Position numbers and translations under genes: made by a program
The notes under the pieces: model-generated
What the model was told of the DNA's origin: nothing
The model's input: only the letters and a program-made list of their open reading frames with translations
Databases searched by the model: none
Source: a virus
Virus record (IMG/VR): IMGVR_UViG_3300008261_000084
Span: 1 to 64,000 of that record
DNA: 64,000 nt
Strand: one strand, 5' to 3'
Part shown: positions 56,801-63,951 of the stretch, one piece after another
Numbering within the stretch: the first letter of the stretch is position 1
Layout: every line of letters begins with the position of its first letter

Positions 56801-58796
56801 TACTAAGAACACTAAGAACTTAGCTGATCCGGTGTTTTTAAGAAAGCTTGGTTATTCTGTAGGAGAAGCAACGGAGATCTCAGACTTCTTTGCTAAACTA
56901 CCAATCTTTGCATACTTGCAAGCAGGTATCAATAAGACCTCTTATTCATTAGCTAACATTGTAGATTATCAACCATTCTTGGATGTTGTTAAAGGAGAAG
57001 GTGATAAGTTTATTAAATTACTTGATGATAGTGAAACAGCATATAAAGCTTTAGATGATGTTTATGATGCATTCATGACTCAAAATTATTTTGAAAGAGG
57101 TTCTGATAGAAACAGATACAAAGATTTCTTAGTAGATGTAACAACAAGTAAAAAAGTAAAAAGTAAGGTTAAAATTGAAAATGTTGTTACTATAGCAGAT
57201 GGAATAAAAATTATTAAAAATTCAATAACTTCTGCTGAAGAATTAAAATTATTTAATGAACTTAAACCATATTTAGAATCTCAAGGTAGTCAAACAAACA
57301 AAGGTAAGGCAGCTCCTATAATGATAGGTTTAGGATTACGTTGGGACTATACTGCTAATAACCCTGGTAAAAAAGCATTAGATTTAGGTGAAATTATATA
57401 CAACAGTCCTAGTCAAAAAAATAAATATGGATACTATACTGTAGCTCACAATGGACTAGCTTTAGGTAAAATATCTCAACAATTAAGAGATATAGTAAGT
57501 AAAGCTACAGGTATTGATGCAACTGATTATGATGGTGCAATAATAAATGTTTATCCAAAAAATGGATTTATTTCTGCTCATAATGATGTAGATGAATCAG
57601 CAACTGCAATAAATTATCCAGTATTAGTTTTAAATATAGGAGGTGAAGGTAGTTTAAGTGTTGAAGGTGCTGAAAGTCAAAAAGCTAAAAAAGGTTATGC
57701 TCAAAAAGAATATACTAATACAACTTTAGAATCTGGTGATGCCTATGTTTTTGGAGAAAATGGAGTAAATAGAGATGTTTATCATAGAACTTTAGCTTCT
57801 TCTGGAAAAGGAACACTTCCTGAACTAAACATTCAAGGACAAATAATCCCAGCTAATTCTTATAGAATAACAATTACATTGAGAAGAGTACAACCTTTAA
57901 AATCAGGAATGCCTTCAGCACCTAAAAAATTAAATACTTCATCAAAATCAGGAAAAACAGAAGATACAATATTATCAGAAGCAGAAAAATTTGATTTAGG
58001 TAGTTATATTGTAAACCTACAATTTTTAAATGAAGGTAATTTGCCTTTAACAGTTTCAAAATGGTTAAATATTTTAGATAAATCAAATTCTGATTTATCA
58101 AAATCATCATTTAACAATATGCTTGACCAAGTATTAACAAATAAGTTAATTAAAAAAGATGCTGATGGTGTTATTGAGTATGTTAGAGATTTAGGTAATA
58201 AATGGTTTAATGAATATAAACCGGAATCTAACATTCCTACAGATGAAGAAGGTCCTGTTTTATTATTAGAAAAAACAGAGATACCAAATCTATTTTTATA
58301 TGATGATTCAAATACAGATGAAGATTATTACAGTAACATGGTAAACAAGCATTCTGATGTAACATTTGTAATTGATGCTCCACAAAAGGAAATAACAAAT
58401 AATTTCAAAGGTGAAGCAAAAGGTCAGAGTTATTTTGGTAAATTAGCTAACTCTATGACAATTGCTATTCCAACAGACTTAAATACAAAAGGTGATGCTT
58501 TAAGAGATTTACCAGGTACAAGTTATGATAAGTACAAGACTATTATTGAGAACAAAATAATCAATATAAATCAAAAACTTAAACTAGGTAAACCGGTTGC
58601 TATGTCCATCCAAGGATTTGGAGACCCTTATAGAATGCCTCAAGAATTATTTGTATATTTAAGTAAGAGGCTGTTTGAATCTTTTGGTTATGTTAATCCC
58701 GGTTCAGTAATGGATACTACTGAAAAAAATGAAGATGACATGGATAAAGAAATTTTAGAAGCTCTTGGATTAGAATCTAATATATTTAAATGTTAA
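47826..58796 (+). CDS. Giant polyprotein with crAss-type virion RNA polymerase, zincin and AlkB-like domain, 3656 aa
   Basis: Domains in order are as follows. An N-terminal region of unknown fold (1-600) leads to a Lys/Pro/Thr linker (about 610-690). A zinc metallopeptidase HEAWH (784-788) has Glu822/823/827 downstream. The RNA polymerase region is at about 1650-2450, with double-psi-barrel-type blocks SFHKFSLAPIVPG (1906 onward) and SGGDFDIDKLSIF, where Asp2293, 2295 and 2297 would bind the catalytic Mg2+. An AlkB-like 2-oxoglutarate/Fe(II) dioxygenase has His3252-x-Asp3254, His3320 and Arg3347-x5-Arg3353. A C-terminal domain (about 3480-3656) ends FKC. crAss-like virion polymerases such as phi14:2 gp66 are packaged and start early transcription. 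This protein is much longer than those of about 2,200 residues, so extra enzymes appear fused to it. Confidence 0.85.
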   Translation: MNCNTVTALSQEQISSVFALLYREILDLRNSGKPFNFDVQEFTKSLYKSVNDAVGAQKAMEYAQAVPQLVYLLGNTELSDYLVDNNFSMDKVLKLKKDFNNINKVKEYILDDVKTAAELKKESQNIKKDSKKLTIKNPSENSKIAQRQWTNGAKILFPLATTFQAAIFVNPYEEGNLNELDREKALFYQVIKDLVYYAKDANEEGVVFYGTTPVALMAMPAGSLPYEYKTTTDKEWQDKNGNDPSEMYGVLTDTEGNLLYFTESGEITNDPTKGRVIYQYLRKPVLEKGELIFRNRSGYSSNLVSAQDVLENEIKNGVIYPSEEARNVRLQQIKDQQRLQMNALFTLRNLITETQRPVMLNITGGSFGLFTQSAPEPTPVKFTEISEAAIKDYDYIETGAMSGRIKFNYTVKRPGGNIQQTIYLDRGKFDENLAEKVAEVLTTKATLNGEELTPVQKTKFFEVFVFNKLGGNEGIYVTSARDKLIVKINGKDIPQKVLYTPEGKELIKKHLLAKKVLELSKNKDTQPVNVHYNKKYKKDKFTDYEINGDKITAKLVDHFEVIKPYMSIVYAGDEAAYFNGLNAYLTFSIPMELLGEISNYGLGQIASYTDTNKTTKSKSNWNKTKSKAEPKLTRADYIKAAAIKKAEEQKAGASLKRNTKKTLTPKTAPTTEKTTPAEKKNIDKKILSDRPKPISTDVLGIGEKVVRKGLFERNRKLGNFLDRVFTTKADREKAELWWKSSPLSKYISLERITEVVNSDAFATFYNSGITLYEGDGGTSVDIYHEAWHAFSQMFLTPEEKFKLYDDLRAIPKWADAQFVDIEEAIAEDYRDYAKSRARKEAPKGFLGKVFERIYNFLQNLFKNVKRSELASRPRDIESIKVMFDNLYKASENPDFLENFKYSTENIEFTQVLTRAKENITPLKSVSKDVSEFSAEESDKVAKLIDNIIGDIFYTNNSVSNISTTPIKVLFNNNNRVKLYEAVFDYLENLWSIKVEEEQALFNKNLNTEVLSDKDAFEQNQLSSIVSLIGRALENFGDIEASINREQKTGVVAYHLDNSTFEVLKSNYIESEDDPTIFKVDSGNIQNSKDLASTVTKTILSSVFKIKRTENKELEYVYDEFGFKELEDYDAIWNKLAKVLEGSFDKEEIYKRLKENEQDFPEFYQLQTLLPALGDVYEDKLAFNVATSFWQDLKKPRLSYYQLNLNETGEGKTGGFETLLSRSRFDISPVIGDWETDFILAKPGANKYIKKAANGVNLLDVVAIANDFVDKTTMNLNPRKAQEFLKALGIKLDMTSPSIREEVQSPNFIRKFGLDFIYGAIRQVALAKPSDEQLQFRLKPFYYLRKGLPELLREDKEKSLEVRSRFNALAELQIQYSDKYSNFSTLSPERNRVWEHFVDNTVTRVLTSMNHASNWFELTDEAADANDRFKHMRWLSTDNNTYTPFSILIRSMYDINTGEKKDNKAVLYNMAGTQIITKNANEVEGTSTSSLDAPSKFLQEMHTMLLQGFEEFMRHASKQTAQGITMSNKIETYPTKEKNRLYVDIKDFAPGKDGENDAYNIIKGYLSGEANRIFRFQMNPEFKNWTGYNRDVTRKDKKKTKTMAGNAFTAFDDVLTEDVQDELYAIIDNAVKEKNKDFDMYEILENNPVLNRKIKADVKEYFNKLNGKVSKILNNTKFIDKKLLNETFTENVRLKPEEKEDMLLKAYNYNSWIHKFETTILAYGDLAQYNHAKEEFHKRNAGLGSGGLSFGNDIKDYKYVNSLKKYYADARGIDYRDYDGTINTAILKEAAKDSIYYNEYREALVKAYTERLGDAKKAIQLADTALGEYFNGKGSQMKIGDGQGHVTMEMYRILKNLEGKWSDEQEELYKKVSTGEPIQIEDVVKYFPPYKLQYFGNIKTEGLPVTSFHKFSLAPIVPGVAKPGTPLFELHDKMMKDKVDYVVYGTGSKIAHIGTGDEIFDDNGKVIKDSEFTVNTIFSEFLKNQTEINDEYKGKSIFSTQMRKLILEGLYKQGVIKSTDENKITNHIVKRYIDHVKEYTELLKLELLNEIGYKEVEQGVYEPDNAESLGKLLDLVRKNLEREDAVSNDIINFIDSTKNGDLVNDLSYHPEASKIEKILLSLINKRVIKQKVKGEALVQVSSAMYDGNITGLPDLRNATEAEKKKWLGTNGLPTYYQMENGKTAAMKVMIAIQGDYYNLFNLNYDENEKIGVYNSDGVLDMSASLTRLNQKIKDDAWLNADNEANRKAITLVGVRIPVQGLNSMEFMEVYEFLPPQAGNIIIPPAEIVAKSGGDFDIDKLSIFMSSIGKEGTLKQRVYADNETVKAKIEEAIKNGESTDKLFKDQKAGLENELMADVKEILELPENFVSLITPNGTFLLKEIADELSQYVMDYNPFETLQTTAQKKGDKTLISPTRVLEAPYNLYKHESNNVGKKTLGLGAIENTFNVLFNSLGAYLPKNYISKQGKQRDTYLGLRHNKMKDRSGNEVISLSDIYDVDNVNKIADVFSQAINGWVDVEKDAWIFFIQGNYEVSPVLLYLLKAGVPVREAIYFVSQPLVREYVKEQQLAGSTFARVLGKKPYGNTSVQTTARKAVFAKYFNPSVATPKMKEEMVHAASNKVFNDYMSDKKRDHFTEKEMFDLIVNYKNDPKAAKTDLSQAMFLHFLNIEGQISNLTKLKVNANPDTNVKTMISAVEQTEENLLDMDPNLDYLVNKFKNDSVISSFFNGPLALALSRPLFKLRYHPSITQYLSEKGFDLMDDMKQTFGANKRDLFTSTFRNDMVSYLFQNALRKYVASDAYMSMESKNIKEVKQMKSGVLGAFVKTNADGTKVLYVDEKKLEQEFEDEVWARGSQFENSYSKLGLHPLNLNTFKTNNKSNFNQYKKFVIEREYLRSVYPIAPQEQTRETYEKFLANKALDNIYNIFHLFKDKENAFSVRYNELLNKYPTLQLNFEVLKKLQNDSKESADERNDNYNIFNLKLVDKDVNTKKANLYTKNTKNLADPVFLRKLGYSVGEATEISDFFAKLPIFAYLQAGINKTSYSLANIVDYQPFLDVVKGEGDKFIKLLDDSETAYKALDDVYDAFMTQNYFERGSDRNRYKDFLVDVTTSKKVKSKVKIENVVTIADGIKIIKNSITSAEELKLFNELKPYLESQGSQTNKGKAAPIMIGLGLRWDYTANNPGKKALDLGEIIYNSPSQKNKYGYYTVAHNGLALGKISQQLRDIVSKATGIDATDYDGAIINVYPKNGFISAHNDVDESATAINYPVLVLNIGGEGSLSVEGAESQKAKKGYAQKEYTNTTLESGDAYVFGENGVNRDVYHRTLASSGKGTLPELNIQGQIIPANSYRITITLRRVQPLKSGMPSAPKKLNTSSKSGKTEDTILSEAEKFDLGSYIVNLQFLNEGNLPLTVSKWLNILDKSNSDLSKSSFNNMLDQVLTNKLIKKDADGVIEYVRDLGNKWFNEYKPESNIPTDEEGPVLLLEKTEIPNLFLYDDSNTDEDYYSNMVNKHSDVTFVIDAPQKEITNNFKGEAKGQSYFGKLANSMTIAIPTDLNTKGDALRDLPGTSYDKYKTIIENKIININQKLKLGKPVAMSIQGFGDPYRMPQELFVYLSKRLFESFGYVNPGSVMDTTEKNEDDMDKEILEALGLESNIFKC

Positions 58797-58800
58797 AGAA

Positions 58801-61800
58801 ATGACTTGTGAAGTAAAAAGTAATGCTCTATTGCATTTGCAAAATGTGAATGCAATAGACAACAATCAATCTATTATTGATCCTAAAAAGTTTTTAGAAG
58901 AAGTAAACAAACTCACTCAATTTGCATCTATCAAATATGGATTAGATACTAAAAATGATTACTTATTTACAAAAGAAACAGATGAAAAGGGTGTTGAAGT
59001 AGCTGTACCAAATGAAATCTTATTTGATGACTTTCAAATTCTTAAAAATAAGTATGACGGGGTAGAAACAGATGAGACATCTGCAGAGACAATTCAGGAA
59101 GAGCTACCAGAAACTTCTCCTACAGAAGCACCATTTGCAATAGACAATAGTGTTCCATTAGTAGATATCAACATTGATAAAATCAATGATATTCACTCAA
59201 GAGATTTAGCTGAATTAATGGCTATGAAAATGGCCAATAAAATGAAAGTAGATTATTTTAATATATCTGCAAAAGAAGCAACAGATTTATTGAAGAACAC
59301 TGCTAAACCATACAATAGTCAACCTGCATTTTACTATGCAGGAAATGTATATTTTGTAGGAGAGAATATTACTGCTGATACAGTTTTACATGAATTCTCA
59401 CATCCTTTAATGCAAGCTATAAGAATAAAAAATCCAGTTTTATTCAACAGTTTATATGATACATTAGCTAGTACTGTAGAAGGTAAAAGTCTTATTGATT
59501 TAATAAACAAAACATATCCTGAATTAGATACTGAGTCACCATTATTCAAAGAAGAAGCTCTTGTTTATAGTTTACAATTAGCTACCTTGAATAAAATCAA
59601 TAAGCAAATTGAATCAGATGGGTTTAAATCATTTTTAAACAAATTAATAGCAGGATTAAAGCAGGTATTACGTGGGTTATTTGGAACTGAGGTGTTTGTG
59701 AAAAATCTTTCACCATCTACAAGTATCAATGAATTAGCTGAGATGCTATTGGATGAAACCTCTTTTAACTTTGAGAATGCTAAATTAACTGAGCAAGACT
59801 TAGTGATGTATGCAAAAGATGTGACTACAAGAGCATTAAAATTGATTCAGATGTCAAAATCTGCAGAAAATCTTCAGGATCTTATCAATACTAATTTTGC
59901 TACAAACAGTGCTATATACAAAGAAGTATTAAACTTTAAAGGTAAAAAGCTAACTGCTCAAATGTTATATAATACATTAAGAGCTAGTGGTACTACAGCT
60001 TTATTACCGGATGTTGTTAAGAATATGAAACGCTATGAGACTTTATCTTCAGATAGAATAGAAGTTGAAGTAAAAAGTGACTTAGCAGAACTTGAAGAAT
60101 TACAGAATAAAGCAAAAGCCTTTGTAAATAGCTTTGATAAAATTGATAGAGCATCAGAAAATATTATCAATGACTTAAACAAAATTCTAAAGCAAGCTAA
60201 TATAATTGATAATAGTACTTTAGGTCTTGTAAACATTTATAAAAACACTGCATATTCTTGGTCTAATCTTATATCAGAAGTTAATGACATCCTTGATGAA
60301 GACAATCCTGATAGATCAAATGAGTTTTACCAGGTAATAAATAAAATTGCAAATGAATTAGCAGTAATCCAGACTAAAATTTCTGAGATTTACAAAAAGA
60401 ACAACATTCAATTTTTTGTTGAGAACACATCTAACATGAATAAGTTCATCAAAGAACAGTTCAAAAAAGATTTTGGTAATGCATTAAAGAATATTTTTCC
60501 TGACACAGCTGAATTAGAATTAGAACTTAATAATATCTACAATAAAGTTGTTGAGCAAAGAGATGTAATTCCTGATTTGCAGAGATATGCTGAAAAAGGG
60601 GCCCCATTACCGGTGTTACAAAAGTTTATAACTGACTATGCAAAATACATTATAGATGAATCAAAAATAAAGGATGCTCTTACAGGACATGCAAAAGATG
60701 TAAGTTGGTTTAATAGATGGTTAGAGTCTTATACTTCAAGTAATGATCCAATTGTTGGTTCATTAGCATTGTTTATAGAAAACCAAAAAACTAAAGTATT
60801 AAATGAAGTTTGGAAAAATGGTACAGAATTCAGAAATAAACTTGCTGGTTTACTAGGTAAAATAAACTTTAACAAAATGGATTCTTTACAGCTAAGAGAT
60901 ATGTTAGCTACAGAAGATGAAGTATTCTATTTTGATAAAAAAACAGGACAGACTGTACCTAAAAAAGTTTGGACTTTTTTAAATGATTTTGGTAATGGTT
61001 GGAGATTTCAGTTAGATCAATTGGAATACAACTATGCAAAAGCAAAAGACACAGGAGATAAAGATGTTATAGGAAAAGCTTTGCAAGATCTGAGACAGTT
61101 TAAAAAAGACTACATGTGGCAAGAATATACTTCTGAGTATTATGAGAAAGATGATATCTTCAAGGAATCTGAAATAGGTGCTCTAGCTTATGCTGCTAGA
61201 AAAAATGCATTGGATGAATACAACAACTTGCAAAATGAGTTTGACAGAGAGGAAGATAGATACCAAAACTTTGGTCAACTTGAAGCTGCATATAGAAAGT
61301 ATCAACAATTGTATTCTCCATTTACAGAAGGTAGTGTTTTAAAAATTGATGACCCTGCTAAAGGTATTTATGATAAATCAATCTATGAATTATTAACAAA
61401 ACATAGAGAGGCTACCAAAGATTTTTATGAGTTTATTCCAATCAAAGGATCATTAGAGAACTCATATAATGAGTTTACTTCATCATTACTGTTGAAGAAA
61501 AACTCTGCTGGTAAACCCATGAAAAAAACAGATCAAGAATTTATTGATCAAGTTCATGAGTGGACAAAGCAAAATGTTAAAATGGTTTATGCTGATGAAT
61601 TTTATAAAGCAAGAAATAGAATATTTACTAGATTAGCTGAAATACAAGCAAAACAAAGAGAAGCTAACAAAAATGCTTTTGATGTATCAGAAGCATACAA
61701 AACCATAAGTAATTTAATCTACAGCTTTAGAGATGATTTTGGTCAACCAGATGCTTCAAAATTGGGCCCTGAAAGGTTACAAAAAATAAAAGAGTTGCAA

Positions 61801-63951
61801 CAATCTATTGTTGATTTCCAATCTAAAATGGATTTTGAATCTGGTTTATCTAAAGAAGATAGTTTAAGATTAGAGGAGTTAGAAAAAATCAAGAAAGAAG
61901 GAGAATTCACCAACAGTGAAGCTAAAGAATATATTGACCTTAACAGAAAGTTACAAGTTGAAGGTATTGATCCGGGATTAGTTGCTGAGATGAAAGACCT
62001 GCTTTCTGAATTAAAAGACATGTCTTCTAAAATGCCAACTGAATACTATTTAGATAACTTGAATTTGTATCTTTCAAAATATAGTATCAGAGAAGTTAAA
62101 GAAGCTGATGTAGATGATTTCATAAACAGTGATGCTTTCTTTGATTTAGTAAAAAAAGATGAAGCATTAGGTGACTGGTTTCATTTAAATCATATTATTG
62201 TTGAGGCTTATGAAAATAACCAAGTTGTAGAAAAGTTTCAAAGAACCGCAGCTAACTCAGTTACTAGACCAAGTGATCCAACACATTATAAAACTACTAC
62301 AATAGTAGACAGTGACGGAGAAACTATAACAATAATGGGTGTGCCAAATTCTAGACACTCAAGACTTGAGATTAAAGATAAGTACAGAACTATACCAAAA
62401 GGTAAAACTCCTAAAGAATACATAGGAATCTATGTAGATAACAAAGGTAATTTCTTACCAAGAAGTTTTGAGCCCGGTAAAAAGAGTTCTGCAGTTGATG
62501 ATAGATTTATTGATAAAAGATACAAAGCATTAAAAGCAAAACCTGATTCACCAGAGTTTCAATTATTAGAAGAGTTTAAAAAATACCATCTTAAAATGCA
62601 AGATGGTAAAAGTAATTATGGTAAGTTGTATTTAGATTTACCAAGATATGGTGCTAGAGGTGATGTATATCAAACTTTCCAAAAAGGTCTTTATGGTGAT
62701 AAGATAAATGCTTTAGGAAAGAATGTTAAAGAATGGATGAAATTAAGTTTTGGTAAGTCTAATGAAGACCACATGAATAATCTTAACTATGATCCAGAAA
62801 ATAACTTAGTGCATACTAATTTAAATGGTGATAGAATTTCTTACATTCCTGTAACCGGTATATTCAACTTAGACTCTGATGTTGTAAATGCTGATATATT
62901 CAGTACACTTGATCAGTATCACTTATCATTATTCACACATGCTGAGTTGACAAAATCTTTACCACTTGTTGAGTCTATATTGAGTACATTGGAAGATCCA
63001 AAAAATCAATTGAAAGACTTAAATGCATATTCAGAGAATATAGTTAATGGTAAGAATAAAAGAATAAACCCTAACAAAAAAGCTACTACTAATAATAGAG
63101 CTGGTCAGGTAAGATCTTTATTGGAAAGAGAATGGTATGGTAGAAATGTTGTTGGTATAGAAGAGAACCATCCTACATTAAGTAAATGGTTAAACACTCT
63201 AACTAAGCTATCAAGTAGTGCAGCTCTTGCAGTAAATATACCATCAGATTTAAAAAACCAAGTTTCAGGTTATGTGCAAACTTTAATTGAATCATCAGGA
63301 GGTGAGTTCATAACTAGTAAAGACTTTGCATTATCGGCACCATGGTCTACTAAAGCTCTCCTAGAATGGACATCTAAAAGTATTTACCAAAAAGAAGCTC
63401 CAGCACTGTCATCTCAACTTATACAGTTGTTTGATGTATCCTTTAAAACTAAAGATAACTTAGGAAAAAGTGTTTACAGAAGTCTTTGGAAAGATTTAGC
63501 AAATGGTGAGTGGATGATGATGCATAGAAAATTTGGTGAGATGGATGTAGCAATGAAGCTTTTTGGTAGTTTCATGTTTGGTCAAAAAGTTGAAATGGAA
63601 ATGGCTAATGGTAAAAAAGATACTATTAGATATATTGATGCATGGGAGACTGATGAAAATGGGATTGCAAAATTAAAAGAAGGAGTTCACCCAAGCTGGA
63701 ATTATCAAGAAGTATTTCATGAATACCAAAAAGGAGAAACTTTGGATGAAATTGCTAAAAAATATAACATCACTGTTGATGAGCTAAAAGAAAGAAACAG
63801 AATCAAAGATGTAATTCAGCTTGAAGATGGTCAAGAAATAGTTATTGCTAAGTCAGAGTTTTTTATGAATTTTAAAAACAAAATGCAAGCAGTATCTAGA
63901 AGACTATATGGTGCTTATGATGATTTTGGACAAGCTGAGGGTAATAAATAG
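58801..63951 (+). CDS. Giant virion protein with zincin and LysM domains, 1716 aa to a frame break
   Basis: The N-terminus MTCEVKSNALLHLQNVNAID is followed by an acidic linker (ETDETSAETIQEELPETSPT) and a zinc metallopeptidase HEFSH (197-201) with Glu251/252 as candidate third ligand. About 1,300 mostly helical, charged residues follow (LAELEELQNKAKAFVNSFDK and similar). Near the C-terminus a LysM-like domain appears (about 1642-1683: KGETLDEIAKKYNITVDELK, ending DGQEIVIAK), preceded by a beta segment. LysM binds N-acetylglucosamine polymers such as peptidoglycan. The frame stops at TAG 63949-63951, directly after LYGAYDDFGQAEGNK. An alternative frame then stays open to the end of the window, so the gene probably continues downstream. 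It lies four bases after the polymerase gene and is likely co-ejected with it. Confidence 0.7.
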   Translation: MTCEVKSNALLHLQNVNAIDNNQSIIDPKKFLEEVNKLTQFASIKYGLDTKNDYLFTKETDEKGVEVAVPNEILFDDFQILKNKYDGVETDETSAETIQEELPETSPTEAPFAIDNSVPLVDINIDKINDIHSRDLAELMAMKMANKMKVDYFNISAKEATDLLKNTAKPYNSQPAFYYAGNVYFVGENITADTVLHEFSHPLMQAIRIKNPVLFNSLYDTLASTVEGKSLIDLINKTYPELDTESPLFKEEALVYSLQLATLNKINKQIESDGFKSFLNKLIAGLKQVLRGLFGTEVFVKNLSPSTSINELAEMLLDETSFNFENAKLTEQDLVMYAKDVTTRALKLIQMSKSAENLQDLINTNFATNSAIYKEVLNFKGKKLTAQMLYNTLRASGTTALLPDVVKNMKRYETLSSDRIEVEVKSDLAELEELQNKAKAFVNSFDKIDRASENIINDLNKILKQANIIDNSTLGLVNIYKNTAYSWSNLISEVNDILDEDNPDRSNEFYQVINKIANELAVIQTKISEIYKKNNIQFFVENTSNMNKFIKEQFKKDFGNALKNIFPDTAELELELNNIYNKVVEQRDVIPDLQRYAEKGAPLPVLQKFITDYAKYIIDESKIKDALTGHAKDVSWFNRWLESYTSSNDPIVGSLALFIENQKTKVLNEVWKNGTEFRNKLAGLLGKINFNKMDSLQLRDMLATEDEVFYFDKKTGQTVPKKVWTFLNDFGNGWRFQLDQLEYNYAKAKDTGDKDVIGKALQDLRQFKKDYMWQEYTSEYYEKDDIFKESEIGALAYAARKNALDEYNNLQNEFDREEDRYQNFGQLEAAYRKYQQLYSPFTEGSVLKIDDPAKGIYDKSIYELLTKHREATKDFYEFIPIKGSLENSYNEFTSSLLLKKNSAGKPMKKTDQEFIDQVHEWTKQNVKMVYADEFYKARNRIFTRLAEIQAKQREANKNAFDVSEAYKTISNLIYSFRDDFGQPDASKLGPERLQKIKELQQSIVDFQSKMDFESGLSKEDSLRLEELEKIKKEGEFTNSEAKEYIDLNRKLQVEGIDPGLVAEMKDLLSELKDMSSKMPTEYYLDNLNLYLSKYSIREVKEADVDDFINSDAFFDLVKKDEALGDWFHLNHIIVEAYENNQVVEKFQRTAANSVTRPSDPTHYKTTTIVDSDGETITIMGVPNSRHSRLEIKDKYRTIPKGKTPKEYIGIYVDNKGNFLPRSFEPGKKSSAVDDRFIDKRYKALKAKPDSPEFQLLEEFKKYHLKMQDGKSNYGKLYLDLPRYGARGDVYQTFQKGLYGDKINALGKNVKEWMKLSFGKSNEDHMNNLNYDPENNLVHTNLNGDRISYIPVTGIFNLDSDVVNADIFSTLDQYHLSLFTHAELTKSLPLVESILSTLEDPKNQLKDLNAYSENIVNGKNKRINPNKKATTNNRAGQVRSLLEREWYGRNVVGIEENHPTLSKWLNTLTKLSSSAALAVNIPSDLKNQVSGYVQTLIESSGGEFITSKDFALSAPWSTKALLEWTSKSIYQKEAPALSSQLIQLFDVSFKTKDNLGKSVYRSLWKDLANGEWMMMHRKFGEMDVAMKLFGSFMFGQKVEMEMANGKKDTIRYIDAWETDENGIAKLKEGVHPSWNYQEVFHEYQKGETLDEIAKKYNITVDELKERNRIKDVIQLEDGQEIVIAKSEFFMNFKNKMQAVSRRLYGAYDDFGQAEGNK

